64,000 nt of DNA from Rhodanobacter denitrificans (GCF_000230695.2 NC_020541.1:2542001-2606000), one strand, 5' to 3'. Shown: positions 25,291-34,170, counted from the first letter of the stretch. Notes: a model not told the origin generated them from the letters alone. Numbers and translations: made by a program.

Positions 25291-25385
25291 TCGACACGTT
25301 TTGACGACATGTCGAAGGCGTCGACATTAGCCCACAACGCATCGAACAACAAACCATTTATCGACACATTTTGCCTATATGTCGA
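25291..25385 (-). promoter_or_regulatory. fic promoter flanked by two matched palindromic operators
   Basis: Two 25-bp inverted repeats share arms TCGACA...TGTCGA with the same 13-bp interior: 25291-25315 and 25361-25385. Their starts are 70 bp apart. Between them, on the minus strand, are a -35 TTGTTG (25347-25352), a 17-bp spacer and a -10 TAATGT (25324-25329). A further half site TCGACA lies at 25321 and TGTCGA at the fic start codon (25269-25274). This layout suggests a dimeric repressor that loops or blocks the promoter. Fic itself has a winged-helix-like C-terminus and could autoregulate. Confidence 0.65.
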
Positions 25386-25546
25386 TGGAATGGCCTGTCC
25401 AGCTTCAAACCAGGCTCCAGCGCACCCGGAACGGGGGAGACGCTGCGGCTGCGCTGGTTGAGCCGGCGCTCCGGTGCGGCGATCAGGGCATCCCGCTTGG
25501 CCTCGATCGCGTCTTCGACGTCAAAGATCTCCCGTCGCTGGCGACA
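25358..25546 (-). pseudogene. Decayed C-terminal fragment of an SNF2-type helicase
   Basis: The minus-strand frame reads CRQRREIFDVEDAIEAKRD followed by ALIAAPERRLNQR. The REIFDVEDxIEAKRDxLI pattern is, to my knowledge, typical of the last part of large SNF2-family helicases in defence islands. After it comes a frame with no similarity, ending at TAA 25358-25360 next to the fic operator. No upstream helicase sequence remains; 25547-25603 shows nothing and 25604 starts the next gene. With the two fic operators this accounts for the 334-bp gap 25270-25603. Confidence 0.5.
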
Positions 25547-25603
25547 TCCGTGGTCTCGATCATCCCTACCCGCTCCATCACGAATCAGTCCGGTTTTTCG
25601 TAC

Positions 25604-27538
25604 CTACAGTTCGCGCACCACGCGAAAACCCACGCGGCCGCTGCGCAGGTCGCCGTCGGCGCCCTGGCGGTAGGTCGAATCCACCTGCTCCGGGGAGCTG
25701 CCCCACGAGCCGCCGCGCAGCACGTGGGAGCGGCAACCCGGGTTGATCCAGGCGCTGCCGTCGTCCGGTGCGCGGATGTAGTTGTCGTGCCAGCAGTCCA
25801 GCGCCCACTCGGAGACGTTGCCGTTGATGTCGTACAGGCCGAACGGGTTGGCGGCGAAGCTCATCACCGGCGCCGGCCCCCAGTAGCCGTCGCGGTAGTT
25901 GCGGAAGGCGTGGCTCCAGCGGCGGCCGCTGCGCGAGCGGTCGCCGGAGCCGGTCAGGTTCTCCACCGTGTGCTTCGGCGCATCGTCGCCCCACCAGTAG
26001 CGGCTGCGGGTACCGCCGCGCAGCGCGTATTCGAACTCCGCCTCGCTGGGCAGCCGATAAGTCTTGCCGGTACGCTGGCTGAGCCAGTCGGCATACGCCT
26101 TGGCATCGTTCCAGGAGACGTTCACCACCGGCAGGTCGTCGTCGGCCTTGCGGCCGGCGTAGTCGTCCTGCCAGCTGGCCGCGCTGTCCTCGCGCAGCGC
26201 GCCGCTGCGCTCGTCGTACACGCTGGCGCCGCCCAGCCGGATCGAATCGGGCACGTAGTTGCTGGCGCGCACGAATTCGCGGAACTGCGCCACGGTCACC
26301 GCGCTGCGCGCCATCGCGAAGCCCTTGCCGATGGTGACCGTATGCTGCGGCTGCGCGGTAGCGCTGCGGTCGTCGTCGGCGGAGGCGCCCATGCGGAAAC
26401 TGCCGGTGGGGATCACCACCATCGCCGGCGTCTTGCCCGGCAGGTCGACGTAGCGATCGGTGAACACCTGGCCGGGCTTGAAGCTGGCGTACAGGCGCGC
26501 GTTGGTCAGCTGCTCGTCGAACGCCGCCAGCGCCGCCAAGCCCGGGGCGATCGCGCGCACCTGCGCGGCCAGCCTGGTCGCCAGTTCGACGTTGCCGGCG
26601 TCCAGTGCCGAGTGCGCCTGCGCCAGCATGCCGTTCGCCCGCTGCTCGCGCATGTCGTCCACGCGTTTGTGCACGTCGATCATCTGCTGCGAACCGGGGC
26701 GGATCGCCTGCGCCGCGGCCAGTTCGCGATCGGCCCCGGCAAAATCGTTCTGCGCCACCGCCGCCAGCGCGCGATCGAGCACCGCCCGCTGCACCTGGAA
26801 GATGCCCTGCTCGGCCACCGCGTTCTGCGGGTCGAGCTTCTGCACCTCGCGGTACAGCTCCAGCGCGCTGCCGCCGGCAGGCCGATCGGCCTTGCCCTGC
26901 TGCAGCAGGCCGGCGGCCTTGGCCAGCATCGGCCGCACCTGCTCCAGGACCTTCAGGCTCGCCTCCAGTTGCGTCACTTCGGTCTCGGCGTTGGGCAGCG
27001 TGCGCAGCGCACCGAGCAGATCCTGCGCCGCGTCGGCGTCGCCCACCGCGATGTCCTGGTCGATCTCCGCCACCAGCCGCGCATGCACGTCGAACAGGCC
27101 CTGCACCGCGCGGCGGCTGTCCGGCTTGGTCTTCAGCGCCTGCTGGAACAACGCGGCGGCGCTGTCCGCGGCACCGACCAGCCGGCCGGCATGCAGCGCG
27201 CGGGTGGCCTGCTCCAGCAAGGCCCGCACCTCCGGCGGGTCCGCACTCAGCTGCTCGGGCAGGTTCGCGTTGTGGCTGCCGCGCGCAGCAATCACCGCCG
27301 CCGGCGCCAGCGTCAGCGGCGGCCCGGCATTCAGCTCGCCGATCGCCGACAGCCGCTCCGGCTGCAGGCCGCTGGCCGGCGCCACGGTTCCCATCGACAT
27401 CGAACGGCGCGGTGCCTGCGCCGGATCGACGTGGAACACCCGCGGGAAGAAGTGATACAGCAGCGCGAACCCCAGCACGAGCACCCCGAGCCCTCCGCCG
27501 AGAGCGCGTTGACGGCGCAGGATTGCGTTGTTCGGCAT
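25604..27538 (-). CDS. Membrane-anchored TPR protein with C-terminal FGE-sulfatase fold
   Basis: A 644-residue protein starting MPNNAILRRQRALGG (ATG 27538); the open extension to 27763 crosses rnd and is rejected. One membrane segment is at about 15-33. A long helical, TPR-like region (about 90-390) with repeated ALxxGxxxLA patterns follows. The C-terminal 240 residues form an FGE-sulfatase (SUMF1) domain: VIPTGSFRMGA, LPVVNVSWNDAKAYADWLS, YRLPSEAEFEYALRGG, YDINGNVSEW and RGGSWGSSPE. The Cys pair that true FGE uses near the C-terminus is missing. So it is probably not a formylglycine enzyme but a periplasmic or signalling scaffold. Function unknown. Confidence 0.85.
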   Translation of the reverse strand: MPNNAILRRQRALGGGLGVLVLGFALLYHFFPRVFHVDPAQAPRRSMSMGTVAPASGLQPERLSAIGELNAGPPLTLAPAAVIAARGSHNANLPEQLSADPPEVRALLEQATRALHAGRLVGAADSAAALFQQALKTKPDSRRAVQGLFDVHARLVAEIDQDIAVGDADAAQDLLGALRTLPNAETEVTQLEASLKVLEQVRPMLAKAAGLLQQGKADRPAGGSALELYREVQKLDPQNAVAEQGIFQVQRAVLDRALAAVAQNDFAGADRELAAAQAIRPGSQQMIDVHKRVDDMREQRANGMLAQAHSALDAGNVELATRLAAQVRAIAPGLAALAAFDEQLTNARLYASFKPGQVFTDRYVDLPGKTPAMVVIPTGSFRMGASADDDRSATAQPQHTVTIGKGFAMARSAVTVAQFREFVRASNYVPDSIRLGGASVYDERSGALREDSAASWQDDYAGRKADDDLPVVNVSWNDAKAYADWLSQRTGKTYRLPSEAEFEYALRGGTRSRYWWGDDAPKHTVENLTGSGDRSRSGRRWSHAFRNYRDGYWGPAPVMSFAANPFGLYDINGNVSEWALDCWHDNYIRAPDDGSAWINPGCRSHVLRGGSWGSSPEQVDSTYRQGADGDLRSGRVGFRVVREL

Positions 27539-27638
27539 GGATGGGCGTCCTTGATGCGGCCTGTTATCGTGCGCTGTCCACCATAGGCAGAAACCGCCGA
27601 CAGGGCAATCCGCGCCCGCGCCCTTCCAAGGAGTACCG

Positions 27639-28754
27639 ATGTCACCACCCGAAACCGCTGCCGCCGACTGGATCAACCGCCCCGATGCGCTGCAGGCATG
27701 GCTGGCCGCGATACCCGCCGATGCCGCCGTCGGCCTGGATACCGAGTTCATGCGCCGCAACACGTTCTACCCGCAACTGGCGCTGCTGCAGCTGGGCTGG
27801 AACGGCCGCCACGCGCTGATCGACCCGCTCGCGTTCGACATCGGCGCGGCGCTGCAGCCGCTGCTTGGCGCGGACGGCGCGATGACCATCATGCACAGCG
27901 CGGGCGAAGACCTGGAGACGCTCGCGCCGCTGCTGCCCGAGGGGCCGGGCCGGCTGTTCGACACGCAGATCGCCGCTGCTTTCGCCGGCATGGGCCTGGG
28001 GCTGAGCTACCGCGCGCTGGTCGCCGAACTGACCGGGGTGGATCTGGACAAGGGCGAGACCCGTTCGGACTGGCTGCAACGCCCGCTCACCGAGTCGCAG
28101 CGCGCCTACGCCACGCTGGACGTGGTGTACCTGAAAACCCTCCACGAACGCCTGGCCGAACGCCTGCAGCGGCGTGACCGCAGCGCCTGGCACGCCGAGG
28201 ACTGCGCACGCCTGAAGCAACGCGCCAGCCGCCGCGACGGCGACCCGCAGCCACAGCGTGCGCTGCGCGGCGCCGCCGACTGGCCGGTCGCGCAACAGGC
28301 CCTGCTGCGCCGACTGCTGTTGTGGCGCGAGCGCAGCGCGCGCCGCCTCGACGTGCCGCGTCCGTGGTTGCTCGACGATGCGCTGGCGCTCAACCTGGCG
28401 CAGCAGCCACCGCGCAGCCTCGGCGACCTCGAGCAGCGTGGCCGCGGCCAACGTGCGCTGCGTTCGGCCCAGCGCGGCGAGCTGTTCGAGCTGCTCGCCG
28501 CCGCCGTCGGCGACGAGGAAATCGCCGCCACCGCGCGCATCCCCGGTCACCCGCAGGGCGAGGCGAAGAAGGCGCTGGCGGCGATGAAGACGCTGATCGA
28601 CCACCGCGCCGACGAACTCGACCTGCCGCCCGGCCTGCTGTGCCCGCGCAAGGTGCTGGAGGAATACGTGGTCACCGCCGAATGGCCCGACTTCCTCGAC
28701 GGCTGGCGCCGCGAGGTGCTGCATGACCGCTTGCCCGGCCTGTTGCCCGGCTGA
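27639..28754 (+). CDS. rnd: Ribonuclease D
   Basis: A 371-residue DEDDy 3'-5' exonuclease followed by an HRDC region. Exo I is VGLDTEFMRR (D34, E36), exo II is MHSAGEDLETL, and exo III is YATLDVVYL with the Tyr of DEDDy. The HRDC region is in the last 170 residues (RRLDVPRPWLLDDALALNLA). It trims tRNA precursor 3' ends, which fits the tRNA-Ala gene 60 bp downstream only by chance. It is divergent from the FGE-fold gene with 100 bp between starts. Confidence 0.95.
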   Translation: MSPPETAAADWINRPDALQAWLAAIPADAAVGLDTEFMRRNTFYPQLALLQLGWNGRHALIDPLAFDIGAALQPLLGADGAMTIMHSAGEDLETLAPLLPEGPGRLFDTQIAAAFAGMGLGLSYRALVAELTGVDLDKGETRSDWLQRPLTESQRAYATLDVVYLKTLHERLAERLQRRDRSAWHAEDCARLKQRASRRDGDPQPQRALRGAADWPVAQQALLRRLLLWRERSARRLDVPRPWLLDDALALNLAQQPPRSLGDLEQRGRGQRALRSAQRGELFELLAAAVGDEEIAATARIPGHPQGEAKKALAAMKTLIDHRADELDLPPGLLCPRKVLEEYVVTAEWPDFLDGWRREVLHDRLPGLLPG

Positions 28755-28771
28755 GCCCGGTACATCAGGTC

Positions 28772-28801
28772 TTGGCGAACCCCCTCGCACACTGCTAACA
28801 T
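28772..28801 (+). promoter_or_regulatory. Probable promoter of tRNA-Ala
   Basis: TTGGCG (28772-28777), an 18-bp spacer and TAACAT (28796-28801) lie 13 nt before the mature tRNA 5' end. Called by eye. Confidence 0.45.
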
Positions 28802-28814
28802 TCGCGACTTCCGT

Positions 28815-28890
28815 GGGGCGGTAGCTCAGCTGGGAGAGCGCCACGTTCGCATCGTGGAGGTCGTGGGTTCGATCCCCATCCGCTCCACCA
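28815..28890 (+). tRNA. tRNA-Ala (anticodon CGC)
   Basis: A 76-nt cloverleaf with encoded CCA. The acceptor GGGGCGG pairs with CCGCTCC, the anticodon stem-loop is CCACG-TTCGCAT-CGTGG (CGC), and the T-loop is GGTTCGATCC. Reads GCG, a frequent codon at this GC content. Confidence 0.96.
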
Positions 28891-28904
28891 CGGATTTACA
28901 AAAA

Positions 28905-28930
28905 AGCCCTCGGTCTCCGAGGGCTTTTTT
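28905..28930 (+). terminator. Strong intrinsic terminator after tRNA-Ala (likely bidirectional)
   Basis: AGCCCTCGG (28905-28913) pairs perfectly with CCGAGGGCT (28917-28925) around TCT, followed by five T. An A-run precedes it, so it can also stop minus-strand transcription from the ppk side. Confidence 0.92.
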
Positions 28931-28948
28931 GTTGCTCCCGCGCCGGCG

Positions 28949-29317
28949 CTACCGGCCGTCGAAGGTGCCCGCCACGTCGTGGCCGAGACTGCGCAGGAAC
29001 GTTTCGACCTCGGTGGTGTAGTCGCCGGGAGCGCCCAGCTGCTCGTTGATCTGTTCGTGCGAGAGGTCCTCGGGCAGCACCTGCGCGCGCGTGCCCAGTG
29101 CGACTGGCTTGTCCACGAAAGCCTGCGCCTGCGGGCAGGCGTCCGCGCGGCGGCTGGAGCACACCGCGAGGAACGGCGCGGCCGGCGCCTGCAGCTGCTG
29201 CAGCGGCGAGGCCGCGAGCCAGCCGGCGCAGTCGTCGCCGAAGGCACGGTCGTACAGCCGCAGGTGGCGCGATTGCATGATCTGCACCACGTCCAGCGCG
29301 GCGCCGTCCAGCGCCAC
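28949..29317 (-). pseudogene. N-terminally truncated alpha/beta-hydrolase
   Basis: The 122-codon frame from GTG 29317 matches only the C-terminal part of an alpha/beta-hydrolase (esterase type): LQQLQAPAAPFLAVCSSRRADAC, the acid region, and DLSHEQINEQLG with the presumed catalytic His. The nucleophile elbow GxSxG half is missing, because ppk occupies the upstream DNA and stops 7 bp before. The fragment could still be translated by coupling to ppk but cannot be an active hydrolase. I read it as the remnant of a deletion that fused the ppk 3' end to a hydrolase gene. Confidence 0.6.
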
Positions 29318-29324
29318 GCGGTCT

Positions 29325-31490
29325 TCACTGCACGCCGCCGGCTCCCGCCCCGCACAGCTTCTCCATCAGCTCGGCCTGCACGTCGCGGACGGGTTCGCCG
29401 GCGGCCGGCGAGGGGCGCAGGTACTCGCCGTCGGACTGCAGCAACGAGGCGCTGGCGTTGTCGGTGAGATACAGCTCCAGCGCGTTGCGCACGCGGTGCT
29501 GCAGTTTCTTGCCCTCGACCGGGAAGGCGGTCTCGACGCGGCGATCGAGATTGCGTTCCATCAGGTCGGCGCTGGCCAGGTACAGCTGCGGCTCGCCGTC
29601 GTTGGCGAACCAGTAGGCGCGGCTGTGCTCCAGGAAACGGCCGATGATCGAGCGCACGCGGATGTTTTCCGACACGCCTAGCACGCCCGGACGCAGGCAG
29701 CAGATGCCGCGCACGATCAGTTCCACCTGCACCCCGGCGATGCTGGCCTTGTACAGCGCGCGGATGATCTTCGGCTCGGTCAGCGCATTGATCTTGAGGA
29801 TGATCTGCGCCGGCTGGCCCGCTTCGGCATGGGCCGTTTCCTGCGCGATCAGTTCGAGCAGGGTCTTCTTCAGCGTGAACGGCGCATGCAGCAGCTTCTT
29901 CATGTGCAGCACCTTGCCCATGCCGGTGAGTTGGCTGAACAGCTTGTGCACGTCCTCGCACAGCGCCTCGTCGGAGGTGAGCAGGCTGTAATCGGTGTAC
30001 AGCCGGGCGTTGCCGGTGTGGTAGTTGCCGGTACCCAGGTGCGCATAACGCACCAGCTCGCTGCCTTCACGGCGCTGGATCAACATCAGCTTGGCGTGCG
30101 TCTTGATGCCGACCACGCCATAGATCACCATCGCCCCGGCCTGCTGCAGGCGCGAGGCGAGGCTGAGGTTGGATTCCTCGTCGAAGCGCGCGCGCAACTC
30201 GACCACCGCGGTCACTTCCTTGCCGGCACGGGCGGCGTCGACCAGCGCGTCGACGATCTCGGAGTTCGCGTTGGTGCGGTACAGCGTCTGCTTGATCGCC
30301 AGCACTTTCGGATCCGTCGACGCCTGACGCAGCAGGTCGACCACCGGCGCGAACGACTCGTACGGATGCAGCAACAGCACATCCTGCTTGCCGACGACCT
30401 CGAACAGGTCCTCGGCGTGCTGCAGCGCCTTCGGCAGCGCCGGCGTGAACGGCGGGTACTGCAGCTTCGGGTAGCTGACGTTGTTGGCGATGCGAAACAG
30501 CCGCGCCAGGTTCACCGGGCCGTTCACCTCGTACAGTTCCGACTCGGTGAGGCCGAACTGCTTGAGCAGGTAGTCGGTCAGGTCCTTCGGACAGTTGTCG
30601 GCCACCTCCAGCCGCACCGCATCGCCGAAGCGGCGCGAATACAGCTCGCCGCGCAGCGCCAGCGCCAGGTCCTCGACGTCTTCCGGGTCGAGCGTGAGGT
30701 CGGCGTTGCGGGTCAACCGGAACTGGTAGCAGCCGAGCACGTCCATGCCCGGGAACAGTTCCTCCGCATGCGCGTGCAGGATCGAGGACAGCAGCACGTA
30801 GTTGTCGCCGCCTTCGCAGATCTCCAGCGGCAGGCGGATCAGCCGCGGCAGCACGCGCGGCGCCGGCACGATCGCCAGGCCCGAATCGCGGCCGAACGCG
30901 TCCACGCCGTCCAGCCGCACGATGAAGTTGAGGCTCTTGTTGACCAGCAGCGGGAACGGATGGGTCGGATCGAGCCCGATCGGGGTGACCAGCGGCGCCA
31001 CCTCCTCGCGGAAATAACGCCGCACCCACAGCTTCTGCTTGTGCGTCCATTGCGTGCGCCGCACGATGCGGATGCCGTGCGTGGCCAGCTCCGGCAGGAT
31101 GCGCTCGTTGAGGATCGTGTATTGCCGCGCAATCTGCCGGTGCGCGATCTCGGCGATCTCGGCCAGCGCGCGTTTGGGCGCCATGCCGTCCGGACCGATC
31201 ATCTCGTGGTCCAGCGCGATCTGCCCTTTCAGCCCGGCCACGCGGATCTCGAAGAACTCGTCCATGTTCGCGGAGAAGATCAGCAGGAACTTCAGCCGTT
31301 CCAGCAGCGGCGTGCGCTCGTCCAGCGCCTGGTCCAGCACGCGGATGTTGAACTTGAGCTGCGACAGCTCGCGGTGGATGTACAGGCGGCTGTCACCGAG
31401 GTCCGGGCCGGGCGTCGACGACGCGGCATCGTTGGCGGCCGGCGCGGCGGCGTCGGTCGGCAAAGTCTCGCGAATCAGGCGGCTGGTCAT
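29325..31490 (-). CDS. ppk1: Polyphosphate kinase 1
   Basis: A 721-residue protein with the four PPK1 parts: N domain (RLYIHRELSQLKFNIRVLDQ), head domain, and two PLD-like catalytic halves. The phospho-accepting His lies in VRYAHLGTGNYHTGNARLYTDY. It makes polyphosphate from ATP at the membrane. The ATG 31490 is used; a frame to 31529 adds 13 residues with no similarity. Downstream is only the hydrolase fragment; upstream is a divergent MFS gene. No ppx exopolyphosphatase is adjacent, unlike in many relatives. Confidence 0.96.
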   Translation of the reverse strand: MTSRLIRETLPTDAAAPAANDAASSTPGPDLGDSRLYIHRELSQLKFNIRVLDQALDERTPLLERLKFLLIFSANMDEFFEIRVAGLKGQIALDHEMIGPDGMAPKRALAEIAEIAHRQIARQYTILNERILPELATHGIRIVRRTQWTHKQKLWVRRYFREEVAPLVTPIGLDPTHPFPLLVNKSLNFIVRLDGVDAFGRDSGLAIVPAPRVLPRLIRLPLEICEGGDNYVLLSSILHAHAEELFPGMDVLGCYQFRLTRNADLTLDPEDVEDLALALRGELYSRRFGDAVRLEVADNCPKDLTDYLLKQFGLTESELYEVNGPVNLARLFRIANNVSYPKLQYPPFTPALPKALQHAEDLFEVVGKQDVLLLHPYESFAPVVDLLRQASTDPKVLAIKQTLYRTNANSEIVDALVDAARAGKEVTAVVELRARFDEESNLSLASRLQQAGAMVIYGVVGIKTHAKLMLIQRREGSELVRYAHLGTGNYHTGNARLYTDYSLLTSDEALCEDVHKLFSQLTGMGKVLHMKKLLHAPFTLKKTLLELIAQETAHAEAGQPAQIILKINALTEPKIIRALYKASIAGVQVELIVRGICCLRPGVLGVSENIRVRSIIGRFLEHSRAYWFANDGEPQLYLASADLMERNLDRRVETAFPVEGKKLQHRVRNALELYLTDNASASLLQSDGEYLRPSPAAGEPVRDVQAELMEKLCGAGAGGVQ

Positions 31491-31730
31491 CGGTACACCG
31501 GGTCCGGCAAGGGGGAGGCGGCCTCCCATGGTAGCCCGCCGCGGACGGGGCCGGTCGAACGTGGCATTCGCGGCTCAGGCGGGGCTCAGCCTGCGGCATT
31601 TTCCTGACTGCCGGATGACATCGGCCGCCGACCGAACGGGTGGCACATGCTGGCCGGCGGCGGTTTGCCCTATCGTTGCCGCTCCCCACCGGCCTTCCTG
31701 GCCGAGCCCACCCCACCGAACGAACGCCCC

Positions 31731-32981
31731 ATGCAGACTCGCGTCGAGACCGCTCCGCTGTCCCCTGTCGCCCTCACGCCGCCGACCGATGTCGCACCGG
31801 CCGGGGAACGCACCCAGTTCACGGTGCTCGGCGGGATCAGCTTCGCGCACATGCTCAACGACATGATCCAGTCGCTGATCCTGGCGATCTATCCGATCCT
31901 CAAGCACGACTTCCAGCTCAGTTTCGCCCAGGTCGGCCTGATCACGCTGACCTTCCAGCTCACTGCCTCGCTGCTGCAGCCATTGGTGGGCATGGTGACG
32001 GATCGGCGCCCGATGCCGTATTCGCTGCCGGTGGGCATGGGTTTCACCCTGTGCGGCCTGTTGCTGCTGGCGACGGCGCCGAACTTTCCGGTGCTGCTGC
32101 TCGCCGCGGCGCTGGTCGGCACCGGCTCGTCGGTGTTTCATCCCGAGTCCTCGCGCGTGGCGCGGATGGCCTCCGGCGGTCGTCACGGCCTGGCGCAGTC
32201 GCTGTTCCAGGTCGGCGGCAACACCGGCTCGTCGCTGGGGCCGCTGCTGGCGGCGTGGATCATCGTGCCGCACGGGCGCGGCAGCGTGGCGTGGTTCTCG
32301 CTGGCCGCGCTGCTGGCGATCGTGGTGCTGCTGCAGGTCGGCCGCTGGTACAGCCATCACCACGCGGTCCGTCGCAAGGCGGCGGCGGGGCATTTTGCGA
32401 TACTCGCGCTGTCGCCCCGGCAGATCATCGGCGCGCTGGCGATCCTCGGCCTGCTGATCTTCTCCAAGTATTTCTACCTGGCCAGCCTCAGCAGCTATTA
32501 CACCTTCTACCTGATCCACAAGTTCGGCGTGTCGGTGCAGAGCGCGCAGGTGCACCTGTTCGTGTTCCTGTTCGCGGTGGCCGCCGGCTCGCTGATCGGC
32601 GGTCCGGTCGGCGACCGGATCGGGCGCAAGTGGGTGATCTGGGTGTCGATCCTCGGCGTGGCGCCGTTCACCCTGCTGTTGCCGCACGTGGGCCTGATGT
32701 GGACCGGCGTGCTGACGGTGCTCATCGGCCTGGTGCTGGCGTCGGCGTTCTCGGCGATCCTGGTCTACGCGCAGGAGCTGATTCCCGGCCGTGTCGGCAT
32801 GATCTCGGGCCTGTTCTTCGGCCTGGCCTTCGGCATGGGCGGCATCGGCGCCGCCGTGCTTGGCGGGCTGGCCGACACCCACGGCATCGACTACGTCTAC
32901 CGGCTGTGCGCGTACCTGCCGCTGATGGGGCTGATCACGGTGTTTTTGCCGGATATCGAGAAGCGGGCGCCCGCGGCGTAG
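31731..32981 (+). CDS. fsr: MFS transporter, fosmidomycin-resistance (Fsr) type
   Basis: A 416-residue protein with 12 hydrophobic segments. GGISFAHMLNDMIQSLILAIYP in TM1, SSVFHPESSRVARMASGGR and FQVGGNTGSSLGPLLAAW are hallmarks of the Fsr subfamily. It would export fosmidomycin-like or other small compounds. ATG 31731 gives the usual short N-terminus; the frame is open to 31647 without similarity. It is convergent with murB; the spacer holds a strong hairpin. Confidence 0.9.
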   Translation: MQTRVETAPLSPVALTPPTDVAPAGERTQFTVLGGISFAHMLNDMIQSLILAIYPILKHDFQLSFAQVGLITLTFQLTASLLQPLVGMVTDRRPMPYSLPVGMGFTLCGLLLLATAPNFPVLLLAAALVGTGSSVFHPESSRVARMASGGRHGLAQSLFQVGGNTGSSLGPLLAAWIIVPHGRGSVAWFSLAALLAIVVLLQVGRWYSHHHAVRRKAAAGHFAILALSPRQIIGALAILGLLIFSKYFYLASLSSYYTFYLIHKFGVSVQSAQVHLFVFLFAVAAGSLIGGPVGDRIGRKWVIWVSILGVAPFTLLLPHVGLMWTGVLTVLIGLVLASAFSAILVYAQELIPGRVGMISGLFFGLAFGMGGIGAAVLGGLADTHGIDYVYRLCAYLPLMGLITVFLPDIEKRAPAA

Positions 32982-33008
32982 CTTTGCTGCAGTTTTTGTT
33001 GTTCCAAT

Positions 33009-33051
33009 GGCAAGAGCTTTCGTGCGCCTATGGCAGACGAAAGCTCTTGCC
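33009..33051. repeat. Long hairpin / REP-like block between convergent fsr and murB
   Basis: GGCAAGAGCTTTCGT (33009-33023) is perfectly complementary to 33037-33051, with a 13-nt loop. A second imperfect repeat with AGAGCATCGCCCACAGAGCG follows at about 33055-33115, similar to REP units of related bacteria. No T-tract follows directly, so its value as a terminator is uncertain. Confidence 0.6.
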
Positions 33052-33120
33052 TCTGATGCTTTTCGCTCTGAAGGCAGCGAGAGCAAGAGCATCGCCCACA
33101 GAGCGTGCTCCCGCAAAAAT

Positions 33121-34170
33121 TCAGCGTGCGCCGATCACCACCGGCTCCGGCTCCAGCTGCACGCCGAACCTCTCGCGCACGCCGTGCATCACCTGCTGCG
33201 CCAGCGCCCACAACTGCGGGCCGGTGGCGTGGCCGTGGTTGACCAGCACCAGCGCATGCCGGTTGGAGATGCCGGCATCGCCTTCGCGCAGGCCCTTGAA
33301 GCCGGCTTTCTCGATCAGCCACGCGGCGGACAGCTTGCTGCGGCCGTCGGGTTGCGGCCAGGCAGCGAGGCCGGGGTGTTCGCGCTGCAGCGCGTTGGCC
33401 AGCGCGGCATCGACGATCGGGTTCTTGAAGAAGCTGCCGGCGTTGCCGATCACCGCCGGATCGGGCAGCTTGCGCAAGCGCAGGCGCATCACCGCCTCGG
33501 CAACGTGGAACGGCGCGGGCCGGTCCACGCCCATCCGCGCCAGTTCCTCGTCGATGCCGGCGTAGTCGGTGCGCAGTGGGCGGCTGCGCGGCAGCACAAA
33601 GCGCACTGCGGTAACCACGTAGCGGCCGGGCTCGTGCTTGAACAGCGAATCGCGGTAGGCGAACGCGCAGGCAGCACGGTCCAGCGTGGCCACTTGCCGC
33701 TCGTGGGTATCCCAGGCCTCGACGCTGTCGATGAACTCGGCCACCTCGCAGCCGTAGGCGCCGATGTTCTGGATCGGCGCGGCACCGACCGTGCCGGGGA
33801 TCAGGATCAGGTTCTCCAGGCCGGCATAGCCCTGGCCCAGGGTCCAGCGCACGAAATCGTCCCAGCGCTCGCCGGCGGCCACCGCGATGCGCGCGCTGTC
33901 GCCGCCCTCTTCCAACTGCACGCCGCGCGTGGCCATCGCCAGCACGGTGCCGTCGAAGTCGCCGGTGAACAGCACGTTGCTGCCCTCGCCCAGCACCAGC
34001 AGGCGACCGCTGCGCACGGCGGGGAAGTCCAGCAGCTCGGGCAGTTTCGCGGCGTCGCGGATCTCCGCCAGCAGCCGCGCACGCGCGTCCACGCGCAGCG
34101 TGTTGCGCGCGGCTAGCGAGGCGTTTTCGATGAGCGCGTAGCCGCCCATGTCGACACGTTCAGACGACAT
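33121..34170 (-). CDS. murB: UDP-N-acetylenolpyruvoylglucosamine reductase MurB
   Basis: A 349-residue FAD-dependent type I Mur[12 protein letters not shown] is at the N-terminus, the FAD site [10 protein letters not shown] and [15 protein letters not shown] follow, and the catalytic Ser region is NAGSFFKNP with the C-terminal Glu in LEPEPVVIG. It reduces UDP-GlcNAc-enolpyruvate to UDP-MurNAc with NADPH. ATG 34170 overlaps the pyrD 3' end by 11 bp with a GAGG six bases upstream; ATG 34149 is an alternative. It is last in the minus-strand cluster with pyrD. Confidence 0.95.
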   Translation of the reverse strand: MSSERVDMGGYALIENASLAARNTLRVDARARLLAEIRDAAKLPELLDFPAVRSGRLLVLGEGSNVLFTGDFDGTVLAMATRGVQLEEGGDSARIAVAAGERWDDFVRWTLGQGYAGLENLILIPGTVGAAPIQNIGAYGCEVAEFIDSVEAWDTHERQVATLDRAACAFAYRDSLFKHEPGRYVVTAVRFVLPRSRPLRTDYAGIDEELARMGVDRPAPFHVAEAVMRLRLRKLPDPAVIGNAGSFFKNPIVDAALANALQREHPGLAAWPQPDGRSKLSAAWLIEKAGFKGLREGDAGISNRHALVLVNHGHATGPQLWALAQQVMHGVRERFGVQLEPEPVVIGAR

